A stretch of 42,040 nucleotides of DNA, taken from assembly GCA_903892515.1 (NCBI GenBank), contig CAITIS010000136.1:1-42040 (forward strand), read 5' to 3'. Positions 33,851-42,040 of this stretch are shown one piece after another. The notes below the pieces were generated by a model that did no database searches, was not told the origin of the DNA, and saw only the letters and a list, made by a program, of their open reading frames with translations. How positions within the stretch are numbered: the stretch's first letter is position 1; each line of letters opens with the position of its first letter. A program made the translations under genes and the position numbers. This DNA is from an uncultured Planctomycetota bacterium. GTDB taxonomy: Bacteria; Planctomycetota; Phycisphaerae; SM23-33.

Positions 33851-36800
33851 CTCGGCCGTCCGCCAGCGTCATGCTGTGCGGGCAGAAGGCCGGCGGCTCG
33901 CCAGCGCCGTGGACGACCTTGTAGCAAGGAAGCCCGACGCACTGCTCGGGCGTGGCGCCCAGGTGCTGAGCCATCGCCTGGTTGGCGCGCACCACCCGGT
34001 GCTGGTCGTCCAGGATGGCAATGAGGTCCGGCACGCTGTCGAAGGTGCGTTCCCACTGTTCATTGGCCTGGCGAACTGTCTCCTCGGCCTCTCTGCGCTC
34101 GGTGATGTCCATTCCGACCGCAAGGACCTCCGACACCTGCCCCTTCCCATCCAGGATCGGCTTGTTGGTCCAGGCCATCCACACCCGCCGCCCGTCCCGG
34201 CAGAGGTTTTCGTTGACGTTGTTGACGTACTTTTCCGGGCTCGTCACGATGTCCTGAGCCAGCGTGGTCAAGTCCGCGCCGCCAGAATCATGCTGGGGCA
34301 CCAGGAAGCCCACGTTCTTGCCGATCGCCTCCTGGGCGCTGTACCCAAAGAAAGCCTGGGCGTACTCGTTGAAGAACGTAATGGTCCCGTCGCGCTTCCA
34401 GCGGATGATGGCGCTGTTGGCATTCTGCACGAGGTCGCGGTAGCGGCTCTCGCTCTGACGCACCGACTCCTCGCTGCACCGCAGGGCGTCGGCCAGTTCC
34501 TTCAACTCGGTCACATCATTGAAGGTGATGACCACGCCCTCGATGCGATCATCCTTGGTGCGGTAAGGCAGGATGCGGCGGTTGTACCACGAGCCGTCAT
34601 CGGCCTGCACCTCAGCGGCCGACGGCGTCAGATCCACAAGCACGCGCTGGGCATCGCTCAGCAGCGTCTTGTCGTGGAACTTGCGGGTGATGTCCGCGAT
34701 GGGCCGGCCCAGGTCGCTCTCGATCAAGCTCAGCAGGGTCGTGATCGCCGGAGTGAAACGCCGAACCCTGAGCTGACGATCCAGGAAGATCGTGGCCACG
34801 TCGCCCGAAGTCAGCAGGTTGGCCACGTCGTTGCCGGTCTGCTCCAACTCCAGCACCTTGTCCTGGAGCCGCTGATTGACCGCGTTCAACTCTTCGTTAA
34901 GGCTCTGAAGCTCCTCCTTGGAGGTTTCCAGCTCCTCGTTGGCGGATTGAAGCTCTTCGTTGGCCGAGGTGACTTCCTCGTTGGAGGCCTTGAGGTGCTC
35001 GTTGGATTGCTCCAATTGCTCGATCGTGCTGGAGAGTTCCTCGCGGGTGATCTTGAGTTCATCTTCGAGCTGCCGCAGGTCAGAATGTGGCAATTCGCCT
35101 TCGGCCGCCGCCCCTGGAACCTTGGGCAGCTTCTGCTGCTCAAATGTGACCAGCAGCAGCCCCTCGGCCTCGCGCGGATGCCGCATCGGGCCGATGGTGA
35201 CCTTCACTGGCACGGACTTCTTGTCCCGCTTGACCCGGGCAGAGAACGTCACCTTCTTGTTCTCGCTGACGGCCTGGAGCAGCGCCGATGCCAAGCGATT
35301 GCGCAGCCCCTCGCGCGCCATGTTTGCCAGCAAGCCGGTGTGTTCGCCGGCGGTAAGCTGGAGGAAGTCTTCAACCTGGCCGTGCATGTACAGCAACACG
35401 CCCTTGCGATCGACAACGGCCGCTGGCGGCCCGAACCGCTCGGCGATGGCCTGGTAAGTGATGGACGGCAGCGTCGGCCTGAACTGGATCATAGCCGCGG
35501 GGATAGCGACGGCCGGCTTGGTCGCCGGACGCAGCGGCAGGTCCAGGCCCACCGGCGTTGCGACTCCCAGCTTGCGGTAAACCCGCCATTTCTGCGAGAC
35601 GGTTTCAAACAGGTTATCCTGGCCGTTGATATTCTCGGCCGAGCCCAGGAAGAGATAACCGCTCTCACGCAGGGCGAAGTGGAACAACTGGATGATCTTC
35701 TTTTGCACCGACTGATCCAGGTAGATCAGCAGGTTCCGGCAACTGATAAGGTCCAGCTTGGAGAACGGCGGGTCGCTGGTCAGGTCCTGCGGGGCGAAGA
35801 TGATCAGTTCGCGCAGGCCCTTGACGACCTCGTATCGTCCGTTCTTGCGGACGAAGAATCGCCGCAGCCGAGGTTGCGAAATGCCTTTGAGATCATCCTC
35901 GGCATACTGACCGGCCCGTGCCATTTCCACGGCCGTGGCGTCGGCATCGGTGGCGAAGAGCTGGAGAGCGAGCTTCTTGCCGCTGCGTTCGATGTTCTCG
36001 GCCAGCAGGATGGCCAGGCTGTAGGCTTCCTTGCCGGTAGCGCAAGCGGGCACCCACACGCGCAGCGTCGATTGCGGCTTGGCACTGGCCACCAGTTCGG
36101 CGATGACCTTGTCCTCCAGCAGCCGCCAAGCTTCGACCTGCCGGAAGAACTCGGTCACGCTGATGAGCAGGTCCTTGCGCAGGGCGGCAGCCTCGTCCTT
36201 GTCGGCGCGCAGCAGCCGGGCGTACTCGTCGTAGCTGCCCAGCCGTTGCAGGCCCATCCGCCGGCCGATGCGGCGTTCCAGCGTGCCGGGCTTGTAGCAG
36301 TGGAAGTCATGGCCGGTGGCGTTGCGCACGGCCGCCAGGACCGCTTCCAGGGCGGCAGCTTCTTCCTGCTGGGCCGTCAGAGACGCCAACTCTTCCGCCC
36401 GTCGCACCAGCATGGCGGCGATCTTCTCTGGCGGCAGGACAACGTCGGCGCAGCCAGCGGTAGCGGCGTTCTGCGGCATTTCCGAGAAGTCGGCGGTGCT
36501 TGGCTCTTGTACCGCCGTAACCCCGCCCAGCGCCCTTATCTCGGCCAGGCCGTCGGTGCCATCGATTCCCGTTCCCGACAGGATGACGCCCACCACCCGA
36601 CGTCCCTGGTCGGTCGCGAGGGTGCAGAAGAAGTGGTCAATGGGCATTCGCAGCCCCTGGCAGGCCGACACATCCCGCACCGACAGTTTGCCGTCGATGA
36701 CCGATAGCAGCTTCTCGGCCGGTATTATGTAAACATGATCCGCGGCAATACACGCGCCATCGGCCGCCTCGACTACGCTGTATTTGGTTCGGTCGGAGAT

Positions 36801-36917
36801 CAACGAGGCCAGCAGCGTGTCAGCTCCGGCCTCCAGATGTTGCACGATCACCACGGCCAACCCGTGCCCGATTGGCAGATCAGACAGAATCGTTTGCAGT
36901 GGTTTAAGCCCGCCAGC
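33851..36917 (-). pseudogene. CheB-CheR-PAS hybrid, truncated at both ends
   Basis: A roughly 1020-codon frame. CheB methylesterase part (first about 180 codons: VVIVQHLEAG, LSGTGIDGTDGL), CheR methyltransferase (VTEFFRQVEAW, WVPACATGKEAYSLA, KLDLISCRNLLIYLD), a long Glu-rich coiled coil (ITREELSSTIEQLEQSNEHL), then three PAS modules. It starts abruptly at AGGLKPLQ: the catalytic Ser of the GASAGG motif is gone and the upstream open frame is antisense to a methyltransferase. It stops being protein-like at CPHSMTLADG, in the middle of a PAS domain. The CheR SAM motif reads ATGKEAYS rather than the common GEEAYS. May be a real relic or an assembly artefact; in intact form it would feed a kinase. 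Confidence 0.7.
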
Positions 36918-37375
36918 CCCAGTCCACGGGCGATCTGGTCCGAGCGAGCTATGACCACATCGCCGGCGGCTATGACCAGGCGTGGACCACGCACATGCGG
37001 CATCTCTCGCTGGCAATGCTGGACAAGTTGCGGATGCCGCTCGGCGCTCGATGCCTCGATCTGACCTGCGGCACCGGCTTTGTCACCGGGGAACTGGCCC
37101 GACGTGGCGGCAGCCCGGCTATTGGCGTTGACGCCTCCGCCGGCATGCTGGAGCAGGCCCGCTCCCAGCACCCCAACTGCCAGTTCATCCAATCAGAGGC
37201 CCTAGAGTATCTCCGCCGCCAGCCCAAGTGCGGCTTCGATCTGGTCACCTGCGCCTGGGGGCTGGGCTACACCAGGCCGCTGGCCCTGCTAAGGGGGATC
37301 GCCCGCGTGCTCCGGCCGGGCGGACAGCTGGGCATCATCGACAACAGCCTCTTCTCCGTGGCCGAGGTGTTGTGG
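36908..37375 (+). pseudogene. SAM-dependent methyltransferase, both ends missing
   Basis: About 156 codons match class I methyltransferases: YDHIAGGYDQAWTTHM at the start, motif I LDLTCGTGFVTGEL, GVDASAGMLEQAR, and the post-motif region GIARVLRPGGQLGIIDN. The frame opens after a TAA at 36905-36907 with no start codon before the conserved region; the first ATG (36995) is inside the domain. After VAEVLW (37375) the sequence turns into the antisense of a radical SAM gene. Substrate unknown. Confidence 0.65.
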
Positions 37376-37970
37376 TCGAGCCCGCCTGGCCACGGACGGC
37401 ATCGTGGGCGAGCGGATCGGAAGATTCAATCCCCACCGTCAGACAATCCAGCCCGGCTTCGGCCAGGGCGGCCGCTTTGGCAGCGTCCAGGCCATAGCCG
37501 GTAGTAAAGACAATGGTTGCCATCTCGGGCTTGGCGGCGGCCACGAGTTCGGCCAGGTCGTCACGCAGCAGCGGCTCGCCGCCGGTCAGCCCCAGCGTAC
37601 ACGTGCCCAGAGCCTTGATCTGGCCAATGAGCCCGATGACCTGGTCGCGCGACAGCTCCCGCGCCGGCCGGCGACCATAGCTGCAATGGCCGCAGTGGAA
37701 GGGGCAGTCGGAGGTGACCGCCAGGTAGGTCGAAAACGGCACGCGGCGGCGGGCGATCACCGCCTGCACGAACCGGTCGAAGGCCGGCGAGGGATACGGC
37801 GGGAAGAAGGTGTTGATCCGCACCGTGCCGGCCTTGCGGCTCGCCCCGACGAAGCGGTGCGGCTTCTCGTTGAACATCCGACAAAAGAGATACCACAGGT
37901 GCGCCGCCGGCAGCTTGCCCACCATCGGCCCGAACATGCGCAGAATGTCAGGCAGGCTTGTCAGTCGCAT
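37376..37970 (-). pseudogene. Radical SAM protein, 3'-truncated
   Basis: From ATG 37970 (MRLTSLPDILRMFG) about 198 codons are protein-like, including the CxxxCxxC cluster in DCPFHCGHC, the SAM-binding GGEP in LTGGEPLLR and the strand IVFTTGYGLD. It breaks off at AVRGQAGS, where it meets the truncated methyltransferase, so roughly the last half of the barrel and any C-terminal domain are lost. The start overlaps the prepilin gene by 23 nt. Function of the intact enzyme unknown. Confidence 0.7.
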
Positions 37971-38397
37971 CGATCGCTTTCCCGTACGCGGGCGCTTCCA
38001 GAACAGTATTGGCCACAATGGGCGGGACAGATACTTGAGTCAGAGCCCCGCCTTCCAAGTAGAGCCGGGCTCGATTCACAAACGCCGTGGCCGAACACAT
38101 GGCCACGAACACGCCGCCAAAGAAGCCCCAGCCAATGCTCGACAACACCAAGCCCACTGGCCAGCGCATGTTCGAGATCATGGAGGGCAGGTACACCGAC
38201 CACTCGGCGGAATACTGAATCAGCCCTCTGGCGATGGCGGACTGGTTGTTCAGACAGTAGATCGCGAAGGCTTGGTCGGACGAGTGGCCTAAGATCGGGA
38301 CGAGCAGCAAGCCCCACAGGAATATCAGCACCAGCACGGCCAGAAGTTCCACAATCGTCATGCCCGCGCTGCGATGGCTGAACAGCTTCTTGTTCAT
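37948..38397 (-). CDS. Type IV prepilin-like (pseudopilin) protein
   Basis: 149 residues from ATG 38397 (AGGAAGG SD). A short basic leader ends in G, followed by MTIVELLAVLVLIFLW: the prepilin peptidase site with Glu at +5 and the hydrophobic helix. The remainder has a NQSAIARGL segment typical of planctomycete pseudopilins and a second hydrophobic stretch (GLVLSSIGWGFFGGVFVAM) that is unusual. Members of this family are abundant in planctomycetes, roles mostly unknown. Overlaps the radical SAM start. Confidence 0.75.
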   Translation of the reverse strand: MNKKLFSHRSAGMTIVELLAVLVLIFLWGLLLVPILGHSSDQAFAIYCLNNQSAIARGLIQYSAEWSVYLPSMISNMRWPVGLVLSSIGWGFFGGVFVAMCSATAFVNRARLYLEGGALTQVSVPPIVANTVLEAPAYGKAIDATDKPA

Positions 38398-38447
38398 TCG
38401 TGCCTTCCTCAGATGATCCATCCGTATTGGAGCGTCATGCATCATGC

Positions 38448-38816
38448 CTACTCCCGCGCCGAGCCCCAGTAATAATACAGCACGCTGTCGTTCTTGCCGT
38501 TTGGGTCCGTCGGCGTCGTAGTCGCGCTGCCGTTGGAGATGAGCTTCGGCTTGCCGTCCTTCAGTTCCCACTTATCGGCAGTGTAGATATTGTTGTGGTC
38601 GTAGCCAAAGACATCGCCCCCGGCCACGGCAGGTTCCATCCAACCGACGCGCCCGTCGGCGAAGAGGACGCTTTGCCCCTCCAACTCACGATGGTTCGGG
38701 CTCAATCCCGTTTCGGGCCGGTCGCGCGGCCCGCGGTCGGCCATGACGATCACCCCGAGGTCCATATTCGCCGCCCAAGCGCCAGCAGGCTCATCGCCGC
38801 CGGCTCGGGAGCCTGG
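38448..38816 (-). pseudogene. C-terminal fragment of an H-X-DG type pseudopilin
   Basis: The open segment (ATG at 38765, frame open back to a TGA at 38819-38817) encodes the tail domain of planctomycete prepilin-associated proteins: MADRGP, then NHRELEGQSVLFADGRVGW, then IYTADKWE. The conserved His to DG spacing is 11 residues rather than the usual 9. Protein-like sequence (GGDEPAGAWAANMD) continues upstream of the only ATG, so the N-terminal helix is missing. Upstream of the TGA, the same frame codes for a peptide ending MDADAIEDVTSP. Confidence 0.6.
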
Positions 38817-38877
38817 TCACGGCGACGTCACATCTTCAATGGCGTCGGCGTCCATGGTCATCAGACACCGCTCTAGC

Positions 38878-41241
38878 TCAGAGCGCGCTCAGCACATCGA
38901 CCATCGCCGCATCCGCCATGCCCTTAACCGGCGGAGTTTGCCACTTCTGCGCCTTGGCCCAGGTCACCGTGTGAAGCGTCGTGCCGGTGCCGGCTGCCGT
39001 TGCCATGCCCAGCGGGCCGCTGGCCGAGAACAACGTCGAAGGAGTGCTGGCGACCGTGGTCGTGCTGTTCAGCAGGTACGCCGGAGCCACGGGACCAACG
39101 ACCGGCGTCGAGACCATCAGGTCAGTTCCGCCCGCCGGCGTAATGCTGGCGGCCAGTTCGACCGGCGAGGCCACAGCCTGCTCGGGAGCGGCCGACAGGT
39201 ACGACGTGCCGAAGTTGCGCTCCAGCACGATGTAGTCCTGGAAGTTCACCACGCCGTCCTTGTTGAAGTCGCCACCTTCCCAGCCCACGTTGCTCTGGCC
39301 GAAGTTGCGTTCCAGGATGATGTAATCCTGGAAGTTCGTCACGCCGTCGAGGTTGGCATCGCCCACGGGCTTTCCGGCCATGGCGCCGATCCAGCCATAG
39401 CTCGGAGCGACGTTGTCACTGGCGGTCTTGTAGGCCAGGTTCGTTGGGATGTAGCCGGTGTAGACCCAGTTGATCATGTCGGACACCAAGCCCGGATGCA
39501 TGCGGATCCAAGCCACTGCGGCCGGCACGTCGTTTGCCACCGTGCTCGGGGCAATGCCCGAGTGCGTGCGGTAATAGGTGGTTAAGTTGCGCGTCGGGTC
39601 GATGAAATTGGGGTTGGCGTCAACCAGATCGTGCGCGCCCGGCAGTGCACCATTGGCTGCACTGTGCATGTAGTTGTACGCGCCCGTGGCGATCCCGTTC
39701 GTGGCCAGCCGGTACCGGGCGTTGTAGTCGCAGTTCTGGCCCAGCACGATGTCATAGAACGGGTCATAGGTGTTGTACTGATTGATCATGTAGCCGCCGG
39801 CGGGGAGGCTGTCGAGCGTGTAGCCGATGTTGTTCTTGAATTCGGCCACGCCGCCCGTTGCGCCGCCATACACGTGCGAGGTATTGGTGGCGTCGCATCT
39901 GCCGACGGCCAGGGTGTTATGGCGGTCAAACGTCTGACTGCCGGCAAAGAACCCCATCGACGTGCCGCTGCCGGCGTAAGTGCCGCCGATGCGGGGCAGC
40001 GACAGGCTGTTCTGAATCACGTCGTTCGTGGAGCCGGGATTGTATGAATTCAGGATCATGATCCCGTCGTCCACGTCGGCCGCCAGCGGAGTGTCGATGA
40101 TGAAGTGGTCAAACGTGGTGTTGCCAATCATCTCGGAAATGTGCGGATTGGAGATGTTGGGCACTACGCAGGTAAGGTAGGTCCGCGTGAAGTAGGTAGC
40201 TTGGTTGACACAGAGATAGCCACTGGAAGGATCGCTGATGTTGACGATATTGTCTGACCATGTCTGGAAGACCGTGCCGCCAGCGAGGGCGAAGTACGGG
40301 GTGTTGTCCATGACGTTGCCCGTGACCGTCTTTAAGCCTTCGCACCAGATCTTCTTGTCAAACCCGTTGTTGATCACGCTGGTGTGGCCGCCGCTGCCGA
40401 CGAAGAACGCCTCGGTATAGGTGTCGCCATTGGGAACCGTAAGCCCCTGGTCAAAGTACGAGTTCGACAGAGTAAACTCAGCCGTGGCCGTACCCTTGGC
40501 GTATAAAGTCGTCCGCGTAAAGGTGCAGTGGTCCATGCCGCTCATCAACGCCCCGCTGTCGGGCTGGACCAGCAGGCCCCAGGCCGACCAGGGGTCGCCG
40601 GGATACCAACTGGCGGTCGGCCCGCCGTTGAGATCCGTAAAGTCGGTGTACGTGGCCGCGATGTTAGTCACGATGTAGTAGTAGTCGGCGGTGACAAGCC
40701 CCGGCTTGCCGGCAGTGCCGAGCTTGGTCCGCATGTAGCTGTGGTTGGCGGCCGTGCCGTGCAGGTACAGATTGATCTGGTTGCCGTAGGCCGCGTGCAA
40801 CTTGGGCTGCACCCCGGCATCGGCGTCGAATTCGATGCCTTGCCCGGCCAGCACGTCCACCACGCATTTGCCCTGGCTGAAAATGCCGCCCTTGACGGTC
40901 AGCGGGGCCGCGATGGTCAGCTTCTTGGCGCCCAGGGTGGAACTGTTGGCCATGGTGATTCCGTCGCCGGTGCCAGTGCCGATGACGGTAGCCACGTCCA
41001 CCGTAACCTGGCCATTGATGGTGACGGTATCGCCGGAGCCCGGAACATGCGTGACGGCCCCGCCGTCCTGCGTAGCCCAGGTGCCCAAGGCCGACCAGTT
41101 GCCCACGCCCGTGGTGCTGACGAAGGCGCTGAGCAACTCACGCTTCTCCATCGATTCCATCAGGATACATGGAATGCGCGTCTGTCGCCTTTTGCGTAAG
41201 CAACGACGGTTGGTAGTGACTGTCCGCTCAGTTGTTTCCAT
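38878..41241 (-). CDS. Secreted dockerin-repeat surface protein with LEPR-XLL-like N-terminus
   Basis: 787 residues. The N-terminus (about 28-39, MESMEKRELLSA) resembles the LEPR-XLL motif of planctomycete exported proteins. The body is a Gly/Thr/Asn-rich beta-helix-like region with many short strands (right-handed parallel beta-helix pattern). At about 622-677 are two dockerin type I-like calcium-binding repeats (DANLDGVTNFQDYIILERN and DFNKDGVVNFQDYIVLERN). A Thr/Ala/Pro-rich tail follows. Probably an exported adhesin or polysaccharide-active scaffold; no catalytic motif was recognised. Stand-alone gene. Confidence 0.85.
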   Translation of the reverse strand: METTERTVTTNRRCLRKRRQTRIPCILMESMEKRELLSAFVSTTGVGNWSALGTWATQDGGAVTHVPGSGDTVTINGQVTVDVATVIGTGTGDGITMANSSTLGAKKLTIAAPLTVKGGIFSQGKCVVDVLAGQGIEFDADAGVQPKLHAAYGNQINLYLHGTAANHSYMRTKLGTAGKPGLVTADYYYIVTNIAATYTDFTDLNGGPTASWYPGDPWSAWGLLVQPDSGALMSGMDHCTFTRTTLYAKGTATAEFTLSNSYFDQGLTVPNGDTYTEAFFVGSGGHTSVINNGFDKKIWCEGLKTVTGNVMDNTPYFALAGGTVFQTWSDNIVNISDPSSGYLCVNQATYFTRTYLTCVVPNISNPHISEMIGNTTFDHFIIDTPLAADVDDGIMILNSYNPGSTNDVIQNSLSLPRIGGTYAGSGTSMGFFAGSQTFDRHNTLAVGRCDATNTSHVYGGATGGVAEFKNNIGYTLDSLPAGGYMINQYNTYDPFYDIVLGQNCDYNARYRLATNGIATGAYNYMHSAANGALPGAHDLVDANPNFIDPTRNLTTYYRTHSGIAPSTVANDVPAAVAWIRMHPGLVSDMINWVYTGYIPTNLAYKTASDNVAPSYGWIGAMAGKPVGDANLDGVTNFQDYIILERNFGQSNVGWEGGDFNKDGVVNFQDYIVLERNFGTSYLSAAPEQAVASPVELAASITPAGGTDLMVSTPVVGPVAPAYLLNSTTTVASTPSTLFSASGPLGMATAAGTGTTLHTVTWAKAQKWQTPPVKGMADAAMVDVLSAL

Positions 41242-41979
41242 CCGATAAGCCCTCGCCAGAGTACATGCCGCTCGATTCTCACATCATTGCGACAGCTGTA
41301 GTGTAACCGAACTCTGTGTGTTGTCTACCTCCTTCCTTCGCACCAACATGGGTATATTCGCGTACCGGGATTCTTCGCGCTGGTGCAGCCGGGCGGAAGA
41401 ATCAAGGGTTGAGGTCGGACCGGCGGCCGGCCTCCCGTTTTGGCATGCGCGCGGTGGAAAAGCACCGGGGCGACCATAAGCCGAGCCCGCGGGCCTTCGT
41501 GTCATCGCGAATGAACAACCGCCTGCGATTCGTTATTCGATGGTTTCGCTCTGGCTCTGGTAGGTCCTGGGCAGGCTGGGGAGCATCGCCTTGTAGCAGT
41601 TCAGCAGTATCAGCAGCCTGGCTCTTTTCACTTTGTCCCGCAGGCGGATTCCTTTGTCGAGTATCATGCCCTGCGAGGCAGCTATGGGCGCCTCAAGTAC
41701 TTCATGACCAAAACGACGATTGGGGATGTCGCAGAAAACTTGATGCTCGCGCCTCAAGACGCGCTTGGATTGCCGATGAATCGATCAATCTCGCGACCAT
41801 CCAACGATGGCTGCACGCCTCTCAGAAAGCCGTTGAAGATTTCCCGGTCGGCGCGAAGGATTGACACGCCCTCATTCTCCGGTACTCGTCGCTCCTTCGG
41901 TGTCCGTTCGACGAACCGCATCTTCAATCTGCTGCCGGGGCATGTCAGGATTGGGCCATCGCGATGAAGGAGACAGCGA
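41242..41979. other. Region with no certain gene, possible broken reading frames
   Basis: 738 bases. Short open frames exist on both strands, none recognised. On the + strand the stretch around 41600-41770 reads like protein (GRLKYFMTKTTIGDVAENL) and a shifted frame at 41775-41862 also does (ESINLATIQRWLHASQKA), which would fit a frameshifted remnant. The overlapping minus-strand frame 41533-41757 is an alternative. The last part is the leader of the IS66-type gene. Confidence 0.4.
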
Positions 41980-42040
41980 GTGGCCAAAGGGCAGCAGCGT
42001 AATCTGAAGAAGGAAGCGTTCTGGCGCGGCGTTCTGGCGA
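41980..42040 (+). mobile_element. 5' end of an IS66-type accessory gene (TnpA/OrfA-like)
   Basis: GTG start at 41980 preceded by GAAGGAG, then about 20 codons (AKGQQRNLKKEAFWRGVLA) until the window ends. The pattern KKEAFWR-x-V matches the N-terminus of the small helix-turn-helix protein encoded first in IS66 family elements (e.g. LEQFWRETI). The rest, with tnpB and tnpC, would lie beyond the window. Confidence 0.6.

Noticed and set aside
33876..36707. 943-codon + strand frame opposite the CheB/CheR hybrid
   Set aside because: No domain pattern is seen; the minus strand carries unmistakable CheB, CheR and PAS motifs. It is an antisense open frame favoured by high GC.

Overview
The window looks like a high-GC chromosome segment from a planctomycete, most likely Phycisphaerae-like and probably from an assembled environmental genome. 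The clade signals are a secreted dockerin protein with an N-terminal LEPR-XLL-like motif, a prepilin and an H-X-DG type C-terminal fragment, a prenyltransferase-repeat protein with tandem DUF4159 domains, paired GroELs, and a divergent bL34. A Kdo transferase (waaA) implies a Gram-negative, LPS-type envelope.

Layout. 1-8.3 kb (+): a compact operon with a NitT/TauT-type ABC permease (5' end missing) and ATPase, a membrane/coiled-coil protein, a tandem-AAA ATPase, a coiled-coil protein, a PspA/IM30 protein, a membrane-anchored substrate-binding protein fused to an OmpA domain, and a membrane-anchored VWA protein. 8.4-10.1 kb (-): a visibly less GC-rich two-gene cassette, a Dam-type N6-adenine methyltransferase plus a probable PD-(D/E)XK endonuclease, read as a restriction-modification system. 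10.2-21.5 kb: housekeeping genes (proB, waaA, the DUF4159 protein, an argD-like aminotransferase, rpmH, hemL, a membrane protein, an LTXXQ/Spy-like protein, an FmdB zinc ribbon), with several families of palindromic intergenic repeats. 21.6-27.3 kb (-): a chaperone block groEL2-groES-groEL1-dnaJ-grpE. 27.8-33.9 kb (-): an endonuclease III relative, then a clock-like operon read as kinase, kaiC, kaiB, kaiB, kinase, Rcp1-type response regulator, with no kaiA. 33.8-38.9 kb: a run of truncated genes joined end to end (CheB/CheR-PAS hybrid, SAM methyltransferase, radical SAM protein, prepilin, H-X-DG fragment). 38.9-41.2 kb (-): a large dockerin surface protein. The window ends at the start of an IS66-type accessory gene.

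Two systems stand out. The first operon places an ESCRT-III-like PspA protein beside a tandem-AAA ATPase, an ABC importer, and two periplasmic sensor or adhesion modules, suggesting an envelope-spanning membrane-maintenance or solute-sensing machine. The second is a KaiA-less Kai operon with two KaiB, a KaiC with a Ser-Ser phosphosite and coiled-coil tail, two phytochrome-class kinases, and a response regulator: a plausible hourglass or clock with its own output pathway. The truncations between 33.8 and 38.9 kb and at the left edge may be real decay or assembly chimeras; the sequence alone cannot decide.
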